In this document: positions 1 through 8,762 of the stretch, piece after piece
Numbering within the stretch: the stretch's first letter is position 1
How the letters are laid out: each line of letters starts with the position of its first letter
Source of the DNA: Betaproteobacteria bacterium
GTDB lineage: Bacteria > Pseudomonadota > Gammaproteobacteria > Burkholderiales > CANMPU01
Assembly: GCA_947499755.1 (NCBI GenBank)
Contig: CANMPU010000016.1
Location: 1-10,043 of the forward strand
Length of the DNA: 10,043 nucleotides
Reading direction: 5' to 3'
The notes under the pieces: model-generated
Databases searched by the model: none
Told to the model about the DNA's origin: nothing
The model's input: only the letters and a program-made list of their open reading frames with translations
Program-made: the position numbers and the translations under genes

Positions 1-111
1 CGATCTACCAAACCCCACCTATTTAGTAACGTATATACGTCGGCAAACGTCTCGCTCGCGCTTTCAATTTTTTGGCTTAAAGCGGGGCTCGAACCGCAAT
101 GAGATTGATCT
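1..111. other. Upstream region of truA, no gene recognised
   Basis: Two plus-strand frames stay open from the window edge, one to TGA at 100-102 and one to TAG at 119-121. Neither resembles the C-terminus of FimV, the gene often found here. A 12-base perfect palindrome, ACGTATATACGT, lies at 29-40. I see no convincing promoter or terminator. The truA ribosome binding site GAGAT is at 101-105. Confidence 0.4.
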
Positions 112-900
112 ATGCGATTAGCGCTAGCGTTAGAGTACGACGGTAGTAAGTACTGCGGGTGGCAAAGCCAGTCAAACGGCCGTGCGGTTCAGGATGCTGT
201 CGAAAAAGCATTAAGCGCTATGGCTGGCCACAGCGTAAGAGTTGCCTGCGCGGGCCGTACGGACGCAGGTGTCCATGCAATTAATCAGGTCATACATTTT
301 GATACGGAAACACAACGGCCCGATACCGCCTGGGTACGAGGCGTCAACGCGTTACTACCGGAGAGCGTCGCCATTCTGTGGGTAATGCAGGTTTCGGAGG
401 AATTCCACGCACGCTTTAGCGCAACAAGGCGTCGATATCGTTATTTGCTCTTAAATCACCCGCAGCGCCCGGCATTATTTTCTCAATATGTAGGATGGTT
501 TCATCAGACGCTTGATATCAACGCAATGCGCGCTTGTGCAAAGCATTTGGTGGGAGAACACGACTTTAGCGCGTTTCGTGCCGCCGAGTGTCAGGCAAAA
601 TCCCCCATTAAAACGTTGTATCAGTTAGAGATTCGCAAGGAAGGCGATTTAGTCGAGCTAGAGTTTGTTGCGAACGGTTATCTGCATCACATGGTACGAA
701 ACATTGTCGGAAGCTTAGTCTACGTCGGCAAGGGAAAGTATCCCGTGAATTGGATAGAATCTCTACTAGTAAGTAAAGATAGGGCGTTGTGCGCGCCGAC
801 CTTCTCTGCCACCGGATTGTATTTGCAAGAAATCAGTTATGATGATCGTTGGCGTTTCCCCAATGTAGGGCGAGTAAGCTTTTCAATGAAGGCGACCTAA
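112..900 (+). CDS. truA: tRNA pseudouridine(38-40) synthase TruA
   Basis: This enzyme isomerises uridine to pseudouridine at positions 38-40 of the tRNA anticodon arm, in the cytoplasm. At 262 residues it is close to the usual family length (about 260-270). The catalytic aspartate is D51, in the motif GRTDAGVHA (residues 48-56). The second conserved block, FHARFSATRRRYRYLLLN (98-115), carries the active-site tyrosine region. HDFSAFRA (150-157) and HHMVRNIVGSLVYVGKGK (192-209) are also typical of TruA. The ATG is preceded by GAGAT (101-105) at six bases, a fair ribosome binding site. It is the first gene of a tight cluster, and trpF begins three bases after its stop. A position just before trpF is the usual one in beta- and gammaproteobacteria. 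The identification is secure. Confidence 0.97.
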   Translation: MRLALALEYDGSKYCGWQSQSNGRAVQDAVEKALSAMAGHSVRVACAGRTDAGVHAINQVIHFDTETQRPDTAWVRGVNALLPESVAILWVMQVSEEFHARFSATRRRYRYLLLNHPQRPALFSQYVGWFHQTLDINAMRACAKHLVGEHDFSAFRAAECQAKSPIKTLYQLEIRKEGDLVELEFVANGYLHHMVRNIVGSLVYVGKGKYPVNWIESLLVSKDRALCAPTFSATGLYLQEISYDDRWRFPNVGRVSFSMKAT

Positions 901-903
901 CTT

Positions 904-1527
904 ATGAGTATTGCGGTTAAAATTTGTGGTATTACCAGAGTGGAGGATGCCCTAGCGGCCGCGAACGCTGGCGCAAACGCGATCGGATTAATTTGTTTTA
1001 GGGACAGTTCGCGCTATGTAACGTTAGACAGAGCGCAGGAGATTATTTCGGCCTTACCACCATTCGTCTCTGTAGTGGGCGTGTTCGTTAACCCCGTAAT
1101 AACTGAAGTTGAGAAAATACTTAATACGCTTGCGCTAGATATACTCCAATTTCATGGTGAGGAGACGCCGCAATTTTGTGAGCAGTTTTCTTATTCATAT
1201 ATAAAAGCTATTAGGGTCAGCGCAGAGGTGGATTTGGTACAATATGCAGAGCGATACCTTAATGCCAAGGGTTTATTGCTAGATTCGTTTGTCGAGGGTT
1301 TGCATGGGGGCAGTGGCGTTAGATTTGACTGGAATCTTATACCCAAGGAACCTCCTAAACCGGTAATACTTTCTGGTGGATTGAATCCAAGCAACGTCAA
1401 ACAAGCGGTCGCTCAGGTTAGACCCTGGGCAGTAGATGTTAGCAGTGGCGTCGAAGTACAAAAGGGAATTAAAGACGCCGCAAAAATTACGCAATTTATT
1501 CGCGAGGCACGTTATGAAAATGATTGA
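904..1527 (+). CDS. trpF: Phosphoribosylanthranilate isomerase TrpF
   Basis: TrpF carries out the Amadori rearrangement of N-(5'-phosphoribosyl)anthranilate to CdRP, the third step from chorismate to tryptophan. The 207 residues form a single TIM barrel. The family start KICGIT places the catalytic base at C8, and the catalytic acid is D127 in LLLDSF. Phosphate-binding loops are visible at VILSGGLNP (154-162) and DVSSGVE (178-184). The first barrel loop reads FRDSSRYV, where many relatives have a Ser-Pro-Arg; this is a mild variation. AAGG at 889-892 lies 11 bases upstream of the ATG, a rather long spacing. The last 14 bases overlap the start of trpB. This monofunctional form, separate from trpC, is normal for betaproteobacteria. 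Confidence 0.96.
   Translation: MSIAVKICGITRVEDALAAANAGANAIGLICFRDSSRYVTLDRAQEIISALPPFVSVVGVFVNPVITEVEKILNTLALDILQFHGEETPQFCEQFSYSYIKAIRVSAEVDLVQYAERYLNAKGLLLDSFVEGLHGGSGVRFDWNLIPKEPPKPVILSGGLNPSNVKQAVAQVRPWAVDVSSGVEVQKGIKDAAKITQFIREARYEND
1504..1507 (+). promoter_or_regulatory. Ribosome binding site that sets the trpB start
   Basis: GAGG lies six bases before the ATG at 1514, inside the end of trpF. It is the reason for choosing 1514 over the upstream in-frame ATG (1436) or the ATG at 1520. Confidence 0.6.
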
Positions 1528-2713
1528 TCTACCAGACAGCAACGGACATTTTGGGCCTTTCGGCGGCGTGTTTGTTGCAGAGTCTCTAATAGACGCCGTT
1601 ACCGAGCTGCAGGATCAATATTTTTCTACGCGTGACGACCCTGCGTTTCTTGCAGAATTTGACTACGAACTTAAAAATTATGTGGGCCGGCCTAGTCCGA
1701 TATATTACGCGAAAAGATGGTCTGAGCATCTCGGCGGCGCGCAAATATGGTTGAAGCGCGAGGACTTAAACCATACGGGCGCGCACAAAATCAATAACAC
1801 CATTGGACAAGCACTACTCGCGCGTCGTTCAGGGAAAAAACGTGTAATCGCTGAAACGGGTGCCGGGCAGCATGGCGTTGCGACTGCCACCGTTGCCGCA
1901 CGCTATGGACTGGAGTGCGTGGTCTACATGGGATCCGAAGACATCAAGCGTCAATCGGCGAACGTGTATCGCATGATGCTTTTAGGTGCTACCGTTGTTC
2001 CTGTAGAAAGTGGTTCCAAGACGCTTAAAGATGCGCTAAATGAAGCGATGCGCGACTGGGTAACGAACGTAGAGCATACGTTCTATATTATTGGCACAGT
2101 TGCCGGCCCACACCCTTACCCTATGATGGTAAGAGACTTTCAGTCGGTGATTGGGCGCGAAGCAAAAGTTCAAATGCTGGAACACGTTGGGCGCCAACCC
2201 GACGTGCTGATTGCTTGTGTGGGTGGCGGATCAAATGCCATCGGCTTATTTCACCCTTATTTGGAGGACAGTCAGGTTCGTCTCATTGGTGTAGAAGCGG
2301 CAGGACTCGGATTAAATTCAGGGAAACACGCAGCCACACTTTGTGCCGGCAAACCCGGCATACTCCACGGGAATCGTACCTATTTGATACAGGACGAGGC
2401 GGGTCAAATTATAGAAACGCATTCGATATCCGCTGGGTTGGATTATCCGGGTGTTGGACCGGAGCACTCTTGGCTTAAGGAGTGTAAACGTGCGGAGTAT
2501 GTTGCGGTTACCGACCAAGAAGCGCTTACGGCTTTTCACGTATTATGCCGCATGGAGGGCATCATACCGGCGTTAGAGTCTAGTCACGCGCTAGCTTATG
2601 CCGCAAAACTCGCGAGTACCATGCGCAACGACGAAATCATATTGGTAAATTTATCAGGACGTGGCGACAAAGACATCAACACCGTCGCGGCCTTGTCTGG
2701 GATTACCGTTTAA
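1514..2713 (+). CDS. trpB: Tryptophan synthase beta chain TrpB
   Basis: TrpB is the PLP-dependent beta subunit that condenses indole with serine to make tryptophan, working in an alpha2-beta2 complex with TrpA. I place the start at the ATG at 1514, giving 399 residues, the usual length. GAGG at 1504-1507 sits six bases upstream. The frame stays open further upstream, to an ATG at 1436 inside trpF, but those 26 extra codons do not look like TrpB. A second ATG at 1520 is possible but worse spaced. The PLP-binding lysine is K92 in GAHKINN, and the catalytic glutamate is E114 in AETGAGQHG. The PLP phosphate loop is GGGSNAIG (237-244). [10 protein letters not shown] (351-360) and SGRGDKD (381-387) are also in place. 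The 14-base overlap with trpF suggests translational coupling. Confidence 0.97.
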   Translation: MKMIDLPDSNGHFGPFGGVFVAESLIDAVTELQDQYFSTRDDPAFLAEFDYELKNYVGRPSPIYYAKRWSEHLGGAQIWLKREDLNHTGAHKINNTIGQALLARRSGKKRVIAETGAGQHGVATATVAARYGLECVVYMGSEDIKRQSANVYRMMLLGATVVPVESGSKTLKDALNEAMRDWVTNVEHTFYIIGTVAGPHPYPMMVRDFQSVIGREAKVQMLEHVGRQPDVLIACVGGGSNAIGLFHPYLEDSQVRLIGVEAAGLGLNSGKHAATLCAGKPGILHGNRTYLIQDEAGQIIETHSISAGLDYPGVGPEHSWLKECKRAEYVAVTDQEALTAFHVLCRMEGIIPALESSHALAYAAKLASTMRNDEIILVNLSGRGDKDINTVAALSGITV

Positions 2714-2763
2714 ACCTATTGCGCTTACGTTAATCGCAAAAACATATTGCATAGTCAATTTCC

Positions 2764-3564
2764 ATGTCACTGATTACTTCGACGTTTGCGCGCTTAAAGC
2801 AGCAGGACAAAAAAGCGTTAATTCCATTTATTACCGCTGGAGATCCGCAACCGGCAGTGACCGTTACGTTGATGCACGCCCTTGTTTCTGCGGGTGCGGA
2901 TATTATCGAGCTAGGCGTACCGTTTTCGGATCCGATGGCGGACGGCCCAACCATACAGCGTTCATCCGAAAGAGCGCTCAAACACGGCGTTACGCTTAGG
3001 CAGGTTCTAACCTTTGTTACGGAATTTCGTGCCCGAGATACATCGACCCCGGTGGTATTGATGGGATATGCAAATCCCGTGGAGGCGATGGGTTATGCGC
3101 AGTTTGCCATTGAAGCGAAATCAGCTGGCGTTGATGGTGTATTGGTAGTTGACCTTCCACCAGAGGAGAGTGCCGCGTTGATCGCTGAACTCAAGCGCTG
3201 CGCCATCGATGCTATTTTTCTTGTCGCGCCGACGACGACCGAAGCGCGAATTCGGAAAATTGCTGAATTTGCCAGTGGATACATTTATTATGTTTCTCTA
3301 AAAGGCGTGACCGGCGCTTCACATTTAGATTTAACGGAAGTTGGAAAAAGAATTCCTTTGATTAAATCGTGTGTCAATCTTCCGGTTGGTGTTGGATTCG
3401 GTATCCGCGATGCCGCGACTGCGCACGCAGTATCTAAGATGGCGGACGGGATAGTGATCGGTAGTCGTTTGGTTCAGGAAATAGAAAATTCCACGCCAGA
3501 GCAATTGATTAACTGTGTCGCAGGATTGATGCAGAGCTTTCGCGACGCAATGGATAAACGCTAA
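2764..3564 (+). CDS. trpA: Tryptophan synthase alpha chain TrpA
   Basis: TrpA cleaves indole-3-glycerol phosphate to indole and glyceraldehyde 3-phosphate. The indole is channelled to TrpB. The protein has 266 residues, against 268 in E. coli. Both catalytic acids fall at their classical numbers: E49 in [13 protein letters not shown] and D60 in [15 protein letters not shown] (129-135), the mobile loop GVTGA (181-185), the phosphate-binding GVGFGIRD (209-216) and [11 protein letters not shown] (227-237) are all present. The ATG at 2764 is the first possible start, because an in-frame TAG lies at 2752-2754. No Shine-Dalgarno match is visible before it. The 50-base gap after trpB is the largest inside the operon. 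I see no terminator there and only a poor promoter-like match. Confidence 0.97.
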   Translation: MSLITSTFARLKQQDKKALIPFITAGDPQPAVTVTLMHALVSAGADIIELGVPFSDPMADGPTIQRSSERALKHGVTLRQVLTFVTEFRARDTSTPVVLMGYANPVEAMGYAQFAIEAKSAGVDGVLVVDLPPEESAALIAELKRCAIDAIFLVAPTTTEARIRKIAEFASGYIYYVSLKGVTGASHLDLTEVGKRIPLIKSCVNLPVGVGFGIRDAATAHAVSKMADGIVIGSRLVQEIENSTPEQLINCVAGLMQSFRDAMDKR

Positions 3565-3585
3565 ATTGGAATTGACGAAACCCTT

Positions 3586-4452
3586 ATGACTTGGTTACAG
3601 AAGCTGCTCCCCCCGAAAATAAAACATACTCCGGGTACTACGAAAAAGGCGGTACCAGAAGGTTTCTGGTCCAAATGTGATCGCTGCGAAGCGGTACTCT
3701 ATCGGACAGACTTGGAAAATAATCTTAATGTCTGTCCGAAATGTAACCATCATGTTCGTCTTACTGCTCGCGAAAGACTAGAGTTGTTGCTTGACCCAGA
3801 AGGCCGCTACGAAATTGGTTCTCAGGTTCATCCCATTGATAGCCTAAAGTTTAAAGATAGCAAACGCTATACAGATCGATTGGATGCCGCGCAGTCAGAA
3901 ACTGGAGAACAGGATGCGTTAATCGTGATGCAGGGCGCCATAAAAACGATTCCGTTGGTGGCGGCGGCCTTTGAGTTTAGATTTCTTGGCGGATCGATGG
4001 GTTCGGTCGTTGGTGAAAGATTCGTACGCGGCGTGGCGGTATGCGTTGAGCAAAGCCTGCCGTTTGTGTGCTTTTCGGCGAGTGGCGGCGCGCGTATGCA
4101 AGAGGGTTTGTTGTCCTTAATGCAAATGGCAAAAACCTGTGCGGCGCTTACCCGATTGCGTGAGGCAAAGATGCCATTTATTTCCGTGCTCACGGATCCG
4201 ACTATGGGTGGAGTGTCCGCGAGTTTCGCTCTGATTGGGGATATTATTATTGCTGAGCCCGGAGCGTTAATCGGGTTTGCCGGCCCGCGCGTAATCGAAC
4301 AAACGGTACGTCAGACCTTGCCTGACGGGTTTCAGCGTTCCGAATTCCTTCTGGAACACGGCGCAATTGATATGATCGTCGACCGACGCCAAATGCGCGA
4401 TAAACTTGCCAACCTTATTACGCTGATGATAAAACTTCCGCCGCCGAAGTAG
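3586..4452 (+). CDS. accD: Acetyl-CoA carboxylase carboxyltransferase subunit beta AccD
   Basis: AccD pairs with AccA to transfer the carboxyl group from carboxybiotin to acetyl-CoA, making malonyl-CoA, the committed step of fatty acid synthesis. The 288 residues begin with a short basic tail, then a zinc ribbon with C31-x2-C34 and C50-x2-C53. The crotonase-like carboxyltransferase core follows. [10 protein letters not shown] (135-144) and [11 protein letters not shown] (164-174) give the oxyanion-hole glycines. [13 protein letters not shown] (203-215) and [11 protein letters not shown] (230-240) complete the family signature. The ATG is 21 bases after trpA, with only a weak, distant GGA (3568-3570) upstream. 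Its TAG stop shares one base with the GTG of folC. AccD next to FolC is the standard arrangement in these bacteria. Confidence 0.97.
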   Translation: MTWLQKLLPPKIKHTPGTTKKAVPEGFWSKCDRCEAVLYRTDLENNLNVCPKCNHHVRLTARERLELLLDPEGRYEIGSQVHPIDSLKFKDSKRYTDRLDAAQSETGEQDALIVMQGAIKTIPLVAAAFEFRFLGGSMGSVVGERFVRGVAVCVEQSLPFVCFSASGGARMQEGLLSLMQMAKTCAALTRLREAKMPFISVLTDPTMGGVSASFALIGDIIIAEPGALIGFAGPRVIEQTVRQTLPDGFQRSEFLLEHGAIDMIVDRRQMRDKLANLITLMIKLPPPK

Positions 4453-5771
4453 TGATTGATCAGAGTCCTGTTGCCCCAGCTATCCAAATTTTGAAGCCTA
4501 ATACCTTATCCGAGTGGCTGAGCTATGTCAGTCTAATTCACCCCAAATCAATTGCCATGGGGTTAGAGCGCGTCAATTTGGTACGTCAGGCGCTTGCGAT
4601 GCAACCAAAATTTCCGCTCATTATCGTTGGAGGAACCAACGGCAAAGGCTCGACCTGTGCGATGCTCGAAGCGATTTTAGATAGTGCCGGGTATCGCGTC
4701 GGTTGTTATACCTCTCCCCATCTTTTGCGTTACAACGAGCGTGTACGTTTGAATCGCGTCGCCATTAGCGATGCTAAGCTGTGTGAAGGGTTTACCGCAG
4801 TAGAGTCTGCGCGAGCTGATGTACCGCTTACCTATTTTGAATTTGGTACTTTGGCGGCAATGCACTATTTGATCCAATCGCAGGTCGACGTGGCGATATT
4901 AGAAGTGGGTCTTGGTGGCAGGCTGGATGCGGTCAATATCTTTGATCCAGATTGCTCCATTATCACGAGCGTTGATCTAGATCATATGGATTACCTTGGC
5001 GATACACGTGAAAAAATTGGGTTCGAAAAAGCAGGTATTTGTAGAAAAGGAAAACCGGTAATCTACGCGGCTTTTGATGCGCCGCGTTCAGTGGTGGACT
5101 ACGCACAAGCGCTCGGCGCCCATTTTTTGCAAATCGGCAAAGATTTCGGATTTAATGTTAGCGGTGTGCAGTGGCAATACTGGAGCGCGCAAGTTAATAG
5201 GCCAGGGCTGCCGCTGCCAGCCCTGCGTGGCGATTATCAGCTCTCCAACGCCAGCGCCTGTATCGCCGCCTTGGAACAACTCAAGGATCGTGTCCCGGTC
5301 GAAATGAATGCGATTCGTGCCGGATTGGTCCAAGTAGAATTACCGGGGCGCTTCCAGGTTATTCCTGGAAGGCCTTTGATCATACTTGATGTCGCACACA
5401 ATCCCCACGCCGCACGCGCGTTGGCCACAAATTTGGACGCGATGCAGGGTTACGGCAAGACTTATGCGGTATTTTCGATGCTTAAGGATAAAGATATTGC
5501 CGGCTTGATAGACGCATTGAAGAGTCGCATTGATTTCTGGCTAATTGCGGGTATTGCGGAAAACCGTGGTGCGGATGTGCAGCGACTGCATGCTGAACTC
5601 ACAAGCGCCGCCGTAGCTGGGCAAATCATAGAGTTCGATAGTGTAAAACACGCGTTCATGCACGCCAGCAATACGGCAAGAGAAAATGATAGAATAATCG
5701 TTTTTGGATCGTTTCTTACCGTTGCTGACGTCATGAGGGAACTACAACGTTTATCCGCTGTTGTCACCTGA
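4452..5771 (+). CDS. folC: Bifunctional dihydrofolate synthase / folylpolyglutamate synthase FolC
   Basis: FolC adds L-glutamate to dihydropteroate and then extends the polyglutamate tail of reduced folates, using ATP. The 439 residues belong to the Mur ligase family. The P-loop is GTNGKGS (61-67). YTSPHLLRYNERV (87-99) and EVGLGGRLDA (151-160) are folate-synthase signatures. SVDLDHMDYLG (173-183) precedes FEKAGI (191-196), whose K193 should be the carbamylated lysine. DVAHNPHAAR (313-322) marks the C-terminal domain. The start is a GTG whose first base is the last base of the accD stop (TAGTG). This implies termination-reinitiation, and there is no usable Shine-Dalgarno at normal spacing. 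No ATG lies between it and the conserved LSEWLSYVSLIHPK block, so I keep the GTG. It is slightly longer than E. coli FolC (422). Confidence 0.96.
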   Translation: MIDQSPVAPAIQILKPNTLSEWLSYVSLIHPKSIAMGLERVNLVRQALAMQPKFPLIIVGGTNGKGSTCAMLEAILDSAGYRVGCYTSPHLLRYNERVRLNRVAISDAKLCEGFTAVESARADVPLTYFEFGTLAAMHYLIQSQVDVAILEVGLGGRLDAVNIFDPDCSIITSVDLDHMDYLGDTREKIGFEKAGICRKGKPVIYAAFDAPRSVVDYAQALGAHFLQIGKDFGFNVSGVQWQYWSAQVNRPGLPLPALRGDYQLSNASACIAALEQLKDRVPVEMNAIRAGLVQVELPGRFQVIPGRPLIILDVAHNPHAARALATNLDAMQGYGKTYAVFSMLKDKDIAGLIDALKSRIDFWLIAGIAENRGADVQRLHAELTSAAVAGQIIEFDSVKHAFMHASNTARENDRIIVFGSFLTVADVMRELQRLSAVVT

Positions 5772-5788
5772 TTGAGAAAGTGATCTTA

Positions 5789-6523
5789 ATGGCCAAAATC
5801 ATCTCTGACGACGAAATTCAACTCAGGAAAAGGGCACGCAGGCGTCTCGTAGGCGCTATCGCGCTGGTCATTCTCGCCGCTGTGTTATTACCGATGGTGC
5901 TTGATCGGGAACCTAAACCCATGCGCCAGGATATCAATATCGAAATTCCCCAACCGGATGCCAGCGGTTTTACGTCTACAATTGTTCCGGTTACTGAACC
6001 GGCAAGCGATAGCGCCGCTGCAAACGTTGGGGAAAACTTAACGAGTGCCATGGCCAATCCACTACAAGGCAAACCGACTGCAGGTTCGACGGCGAAAATG
6101 GATGCGCAACTCGCGCCAGCGCGCGAGACGTCGCAGCCCCACCACGAAAATACGACACGGTTAAATGAGAGCAAGCCGGTTCCTAAATTGCAAAAGCCGG
6201 AAGCGGAAAATAATACGACGAAACCGCAGCAAGCCAGTGTCGAGAGCAAAGCCGCGGTAAAGCTTGAGCCGCAAAGTACCCAAGCAGAGACGGTAGGATT
6301 TGTGGTGCAGTTAGGCGCGTTTTCTAGCGCGACAAATGCCAAGCAGCTGGCGCAGAAATTGACCGCCAATGGGATTAAGGCCTACGTAGAGCCGTTAAAA
6401 ACTGCACAAGGTACAAAGACTAGGGTACGTGCGGGCCCATTTGCCACACGTGAAGCGGCGCAAAAAGCCCGAGATAAATTGAAAACAATAGGCTTAAACG
6501 GGGTCGTCGCCGAGAAAAAATGA
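5789..6523 (+). CDS. SPOR-domain inner membrane protein (DedD-like)
   Basis: This is a single-pass membrane protein with a periplasmic SPOR domain. Such domains bind denuded peptidoglycan glycan strands at the division septum. With the ATG at 5789 it has 244 residues. A short cytoplasmic tail rich in Arg and Lys (to about residue 19) is followed by one membrane segment (about 20-38). A long low-complexity linker rich in Ala, Thr, Pro, Gln, Lys and Glu (about 60-165) leads to the SPOR domain, from GFVVQLGAF (170-178) to the end. An in-frame GTG at 5780 would add three residues, but the GAGA at 5774-5777 is too close to serve it. I therefore prefer the ATG. The place between folC and cvpA is the dedD position. 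DedD in E. coli acts in cell constriction, and by inference this protein has a similar role. Confidence 0.9.
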   Translation: MAKIISDDEIQLRKRARRRLVGAIALVILAAVLLPMVLDREPKPMRQDINIEIPQPDASGFTSTIVPVTEPASDSAAANVGENLTSAMANPLQGKPTAGSTAKMDAQLAPARETSQPHHENTTRLNESKPVPKLQKPEAENNTTKPQQASVESKAAVKLEPQSTQAETVGFVVQLGAFSSATNAKQLAQKLTANGIKAYVEPLKTAQGTKTRVRAGPFATREAAQKARDKLKTIGLNGVVAEKK

Positions 6524-7011
6524 CGCTCTTCGATTACGCAGTATTGATGGTGATCGTATTGTCAGTTTTAATCGGGTATTTTCGCGGTGCGGTGGGCGAA
6601 GTTCTCTCATTACTGGCATGGATCGTTGCTCTATGGCTAGCTAAGCAATACGCGACGAAAATTGCGCAGTTTTTACCGGAATCTATACCAACGGAGTCAC
6701 TGCGTTTACTAGCCGCGTTTACTATACTGTTTGTACTTACCTTAATTGTTATGACGCTGTTTCGCATCGCAGTGTCGGCGCTAGTTAAATTTGTCGGATT
6801 ACAAGCATTGAATAGAGGTTTAGGCGTATTATTTGGCATCGCTAGGGGAATTGTCGTCGTGATCGCCGGTGTCTTAGCCGCAGGAATGACTTCAGTACCA
6901 AAAACGCAGACGTGGCAGGCCGCAGTATTTAGTCCACCGCTTGAGCATGTAGCAATAAATATTAAACCCTGGCTACCCCAGGGGTTGGCGAATCGAATCA
7001 ATTACAATTAA
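6520..7011 (+). CDS. cvpA: CvpA family membrane protein
   Basis: CvpA is a small inner membrane protein first named for its need in colicin V production in E. coli, and it often sits directly before purF. Its molecular job is not settled. The 163 residues contain four likely membrane segments, at about 5-22, 26-43, 61-84 and 99-122. The family motif LNRGLGVLFGIARG (97-110) opens the last helix. Early glycines and a charged turn in GYFRGAVGEVLSLLAW (19-34) also match the family. The ATG overlaps the TGA of the SPOR gene in an ATGA junction (6520-6523), with GAG at 6512-6514 five bases upstream. Translational coupling is likely. The stop is six bases before purF. Confidence 0.95.
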   Translation: MTLFDYAVLMVIVLSVLIGYFRGAVGEVLSLLAWIVALWLAKQYATKIAQFLPESIPTESLRLLAAFTILFVLTLIVMTLFRIAVSALVKFVGLQALNRGLGVLFGIARGIVVVIAGVLAAGMTSVPKTQTWQAAVFSPPLEHVAINIKPWLPQGLANRINYN

Positions 7012-7017
7012 AAGACT

Positions 7018-8541
7018 ATGTGCGGAATTGTTGGGGTTGTCGCAAAAACCCCCGTAAACCAGTTAATTTATGACAGCTTGATGGTGTTACAACATCGCGG
7101 TCAGGATGCGGCCGGAATTGTGACGTGGGAAGGCAACAGCTTCCACATGCATAAAGGCAGTGGCTTCGTTCGTGATGTATTTCGCACGCGAAATATGCGC
7201 TCGCTACCCGGAGCGATGGGTATCGGACACGTGCGTTATCCGACTGCGGGTTGCGCATCGTCATCGGCGGAAGCGCAACCATTTTATGTTAATTCGCCTT
7301 TCGGAATTGTATTAGGACACAACGGCAATCTAACGAATTCGGAACATCTGAAACGAGAATTGTTTAGGCAGGATTTACGCCACGTTAATACGAGCTCAGA
7401 TTCCGAAGTTTTGTTGAATGTCTTGGCGCACGAATTGCAGGAATCTTCAAAGAATTTTCGCTTGGAACCTAAGACAATTTTTGATGCCATCACGCGAGTA
7501 CATTTTCGTTGTCGCGGGGCATATGCTGTCGTGGCGATAATCGCTGGATATGGCTTATTGGCATTTCGTGATCCCTATGGAATACGCCCGTTGGTCATAG
7601 GACGCAACGTGTGCGCAGAGGGTGTTGAGTATATGGTTGCCTCTGAAAGCGTGGCATTGACCGCGCAAGGGTTTGAGCTTGTGCGCGATGTTACGCCGGG
7701 CGAAGCAATTTTTATTGATGAAGATGGGAATTTTCATAGCCGGCAATGCTCGGAAAATCCGACCAGCAACCCCTGTATATTTGAGTTTGTCTATCTGGCT
7801 CGTCCCGATTCCACGATAGACGGTATTTCGGTCTACGAGACGCGATTACGCATGGGTGAAAGCTTGGCGGACAAAATCAAGGCGACGATGGATCACAAGC
7901 AAATTGATATCGTGATGCCGATACCAGATTCGAGCAGACCCGCGGCTATGCAACTCGCTAATCGCTTAGGCTTAACCTACCGCGAAGGCTTTATAAAGAA
8001 TCGCTACATTGGTCGTACCTTTATTATGCCAGGGCAAGCGCTGAGACGAAAATCCGTACGACAGAAACTCAACGCAATTGCTGTCGAATTTAAAGGGAAA
8101 AACGTGTTGTTAGTTGACGATTCGATTGTGCGCGGCACCACCAGTCGTGAAATCGTACAAATGGCAAGAGAAGCGGGCGCCAATAAAGTATTTTTCGCGT
8201 CCGCTGCGCCGCCGGTGCGATTTCCTAATGTCTATGGCATCGATATGCCCACATCCAAAGAGCTTATTGCGAGTGGAAAGTCGTACGCGGAGATCGCGAA
8301 AGAGATCGGTGCGGATCAATTAATCTACCAAGATCTCGATGCGCTAATTCAAGACGTAAAAAATGTGAACCCTAACATTACGCAATTTGAAACTTCGTGT
8401 TTTAGCGGAGATTACATTACAGGTGACGTTACGCTTGAATATCTCGCGCGCATTGAGGCGGAACGTGGTGACGGAATCCAGTCGTCAAGTGATAGTGCGG
8501 ATACCACGCAGCTTGATTTGAATTTAGAAGTCGTGGATTAG
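7018..8541 (+). CDS. purF: Amidophosphoribosyltransferase PurF
   Basis: PurF catalyses the first committed step of purine synthesis, making phosphoribosylamine from PRPP and glutamine. The 507 residues begin MCGIVGVV. After removal of Met, the cysteine is the N-terminal nucleophile of the glutaminase domain, with no propeptide, as in the E. coli enzyme. Glutaminase signatures are LQHRGQDAAGI (24-34), GHVRYPTAG (70-78) and GHNGNLTN (100-107). The C-terminal phosphoribosyltransferase domain carries the PRPP loop VLLVDDSIVRGTTS (363-376). The Shine-Dalgarno is poor, so expression may depend on coupling to cvpA six bases upstream. This is the last gene of the tight cluster. The usual partner metZ is not immediately next but about 1.4 kb further on. 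Confidence 0.98.
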   Translation: MCGIVGVVAKTPVNQLIYDSLMVLQHRGQDAAGIVTWEGNSFHMHKGSGFVRDVFRTRNMRSLPGAMGIGHVRYPTAGCASSSAEAQPFYVNSPFGIVLGHNGNLTNSEHLKRELFRQDLRHVNTSSDSEVLLNVLAHELQESSKNFRLEPKTIFDAITRVHFRCRGAYAVVAIIAGYGLLAFRDPYGIRPLVIGRNVCAEGVEYMVASESVALTAQGFELVRDVTPGEAIFIDEDGNFHSRQCSENPTSNPCIFEFVYLARPDSTIDGISVYETRLRMGESLADKIKATMDHKQIDIVMPIPDSSRPAAMQLANRLGLTYREGFIKNRYIGRTFIMPGQALRRKSVRQKLNAIAVEFKGKNVLLVDDSIVRGTTSREIVQMAREAGANKVFFASAAPPVRFPNVYGIDMPTSKELIASGKSYAEIAKEIGADQLIYQDLDALIQDVKNVNPNITQFETSCFSGDYITGDVTLEYLARIEAERGDGIQSSSDSADTTQLDLNLEVVD

Positions 8542-8658
8542 CGCTTTCGCGAAATACCATAGAATAGTTCGCAAGGCGCAGCTGTCCGGACTCAGTTTCC
8601 ATATTTTCTGTATAAGAATTGCCGGCGTAGATTCTGATTGTTGTTTATTATTGTGACT

Positions 8659-8680
8659 CAGCAGCGTGTGCTTGCTGTTG
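8659..8680 (+). terminator. Stem-loop after purF, weak terminator candidate
   Basis: CAGCAGCG (8659-8666) can pair with TGCTGTTG (8673-8680) around a six-base loop, using two G-U pairs. An alternative partner is CGTTGCTG (8681-8688). Only three T residues follow the longer form, so termination here would be inefficient. It might mark the 3' end region of the purF operon. Confidence 0.2.
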
Positions 8681-8744
8681 CGTTGCTGTTTAAGACCTGT
8701 GATGAATGGTGTCCTAGCTTCCGAATCAGCCATTTGATAACCAG

Positions 8745-8750
8745 TATAAC
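8745..8750 (+). promoter_or_regulatory. Possible -10 box for the pirin gene
   Basis: TATAAC matches five of six bases of the -10 consensus. No convincing -35 box lies 16-18 bases upstream. If used, transcription would begin only about six bases before the GTG of the pirin gene, giving an almost leaderless mRNA. Confidence 0.2.
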
Positions 8751-8762
8751 GAACTAAAAAAC

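Larger units (their letters stand above)
8542..8762. other. Intergenic region between purF and pirin, no gene seen
   Basis: This 221-base gap holds no coding sequence I would defend. It contains a ten-base palindrome TTTCGCGAAA (8545-8554) just after the purF stop, a stem-loop at 8659-8680, and -10-like boxes TAGAAT (8560-8565), TATAAG (8611-8616) and TATAAC (8745-8750). None of the boxes has a good -35 partner. It is AT-rich and contrasts with the GC-rich pirin gene that follows. It could hold the end of the purF operon and the promoter of pirin, but neither is clear. Confidence 0.5.

Noticed and set aside
80..100. tRNA-like T-arm sequence (GGTTCGAGCC on the minus strand)
   Set aside because: The stem would be four pairs around an eight-base loop, and the flanking sequence has no acceptor, D or anticodon arm.
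1436..1513. Upstream in-frame extension of trpB
   Set aside because: The 26 extra residues overlap trpF deeply and do not resemble TrpB, while GAGG is well placed for the ATG at 1514.
2719..2748. Promoter-like pair TTGCGC and CATATT before trpA
   Set aside because: The boxes match consensus at only three and four of six bases with an 18-base spacer, which is near background for AT-rich sequence.
5818..6369. 183-codon ORF on the minus strand inside the SPOR gene
   Set aside because: It is the antisense shadow of a low-complexity linker; the plus-strand product has a clear membrane segment and SPOR domain.
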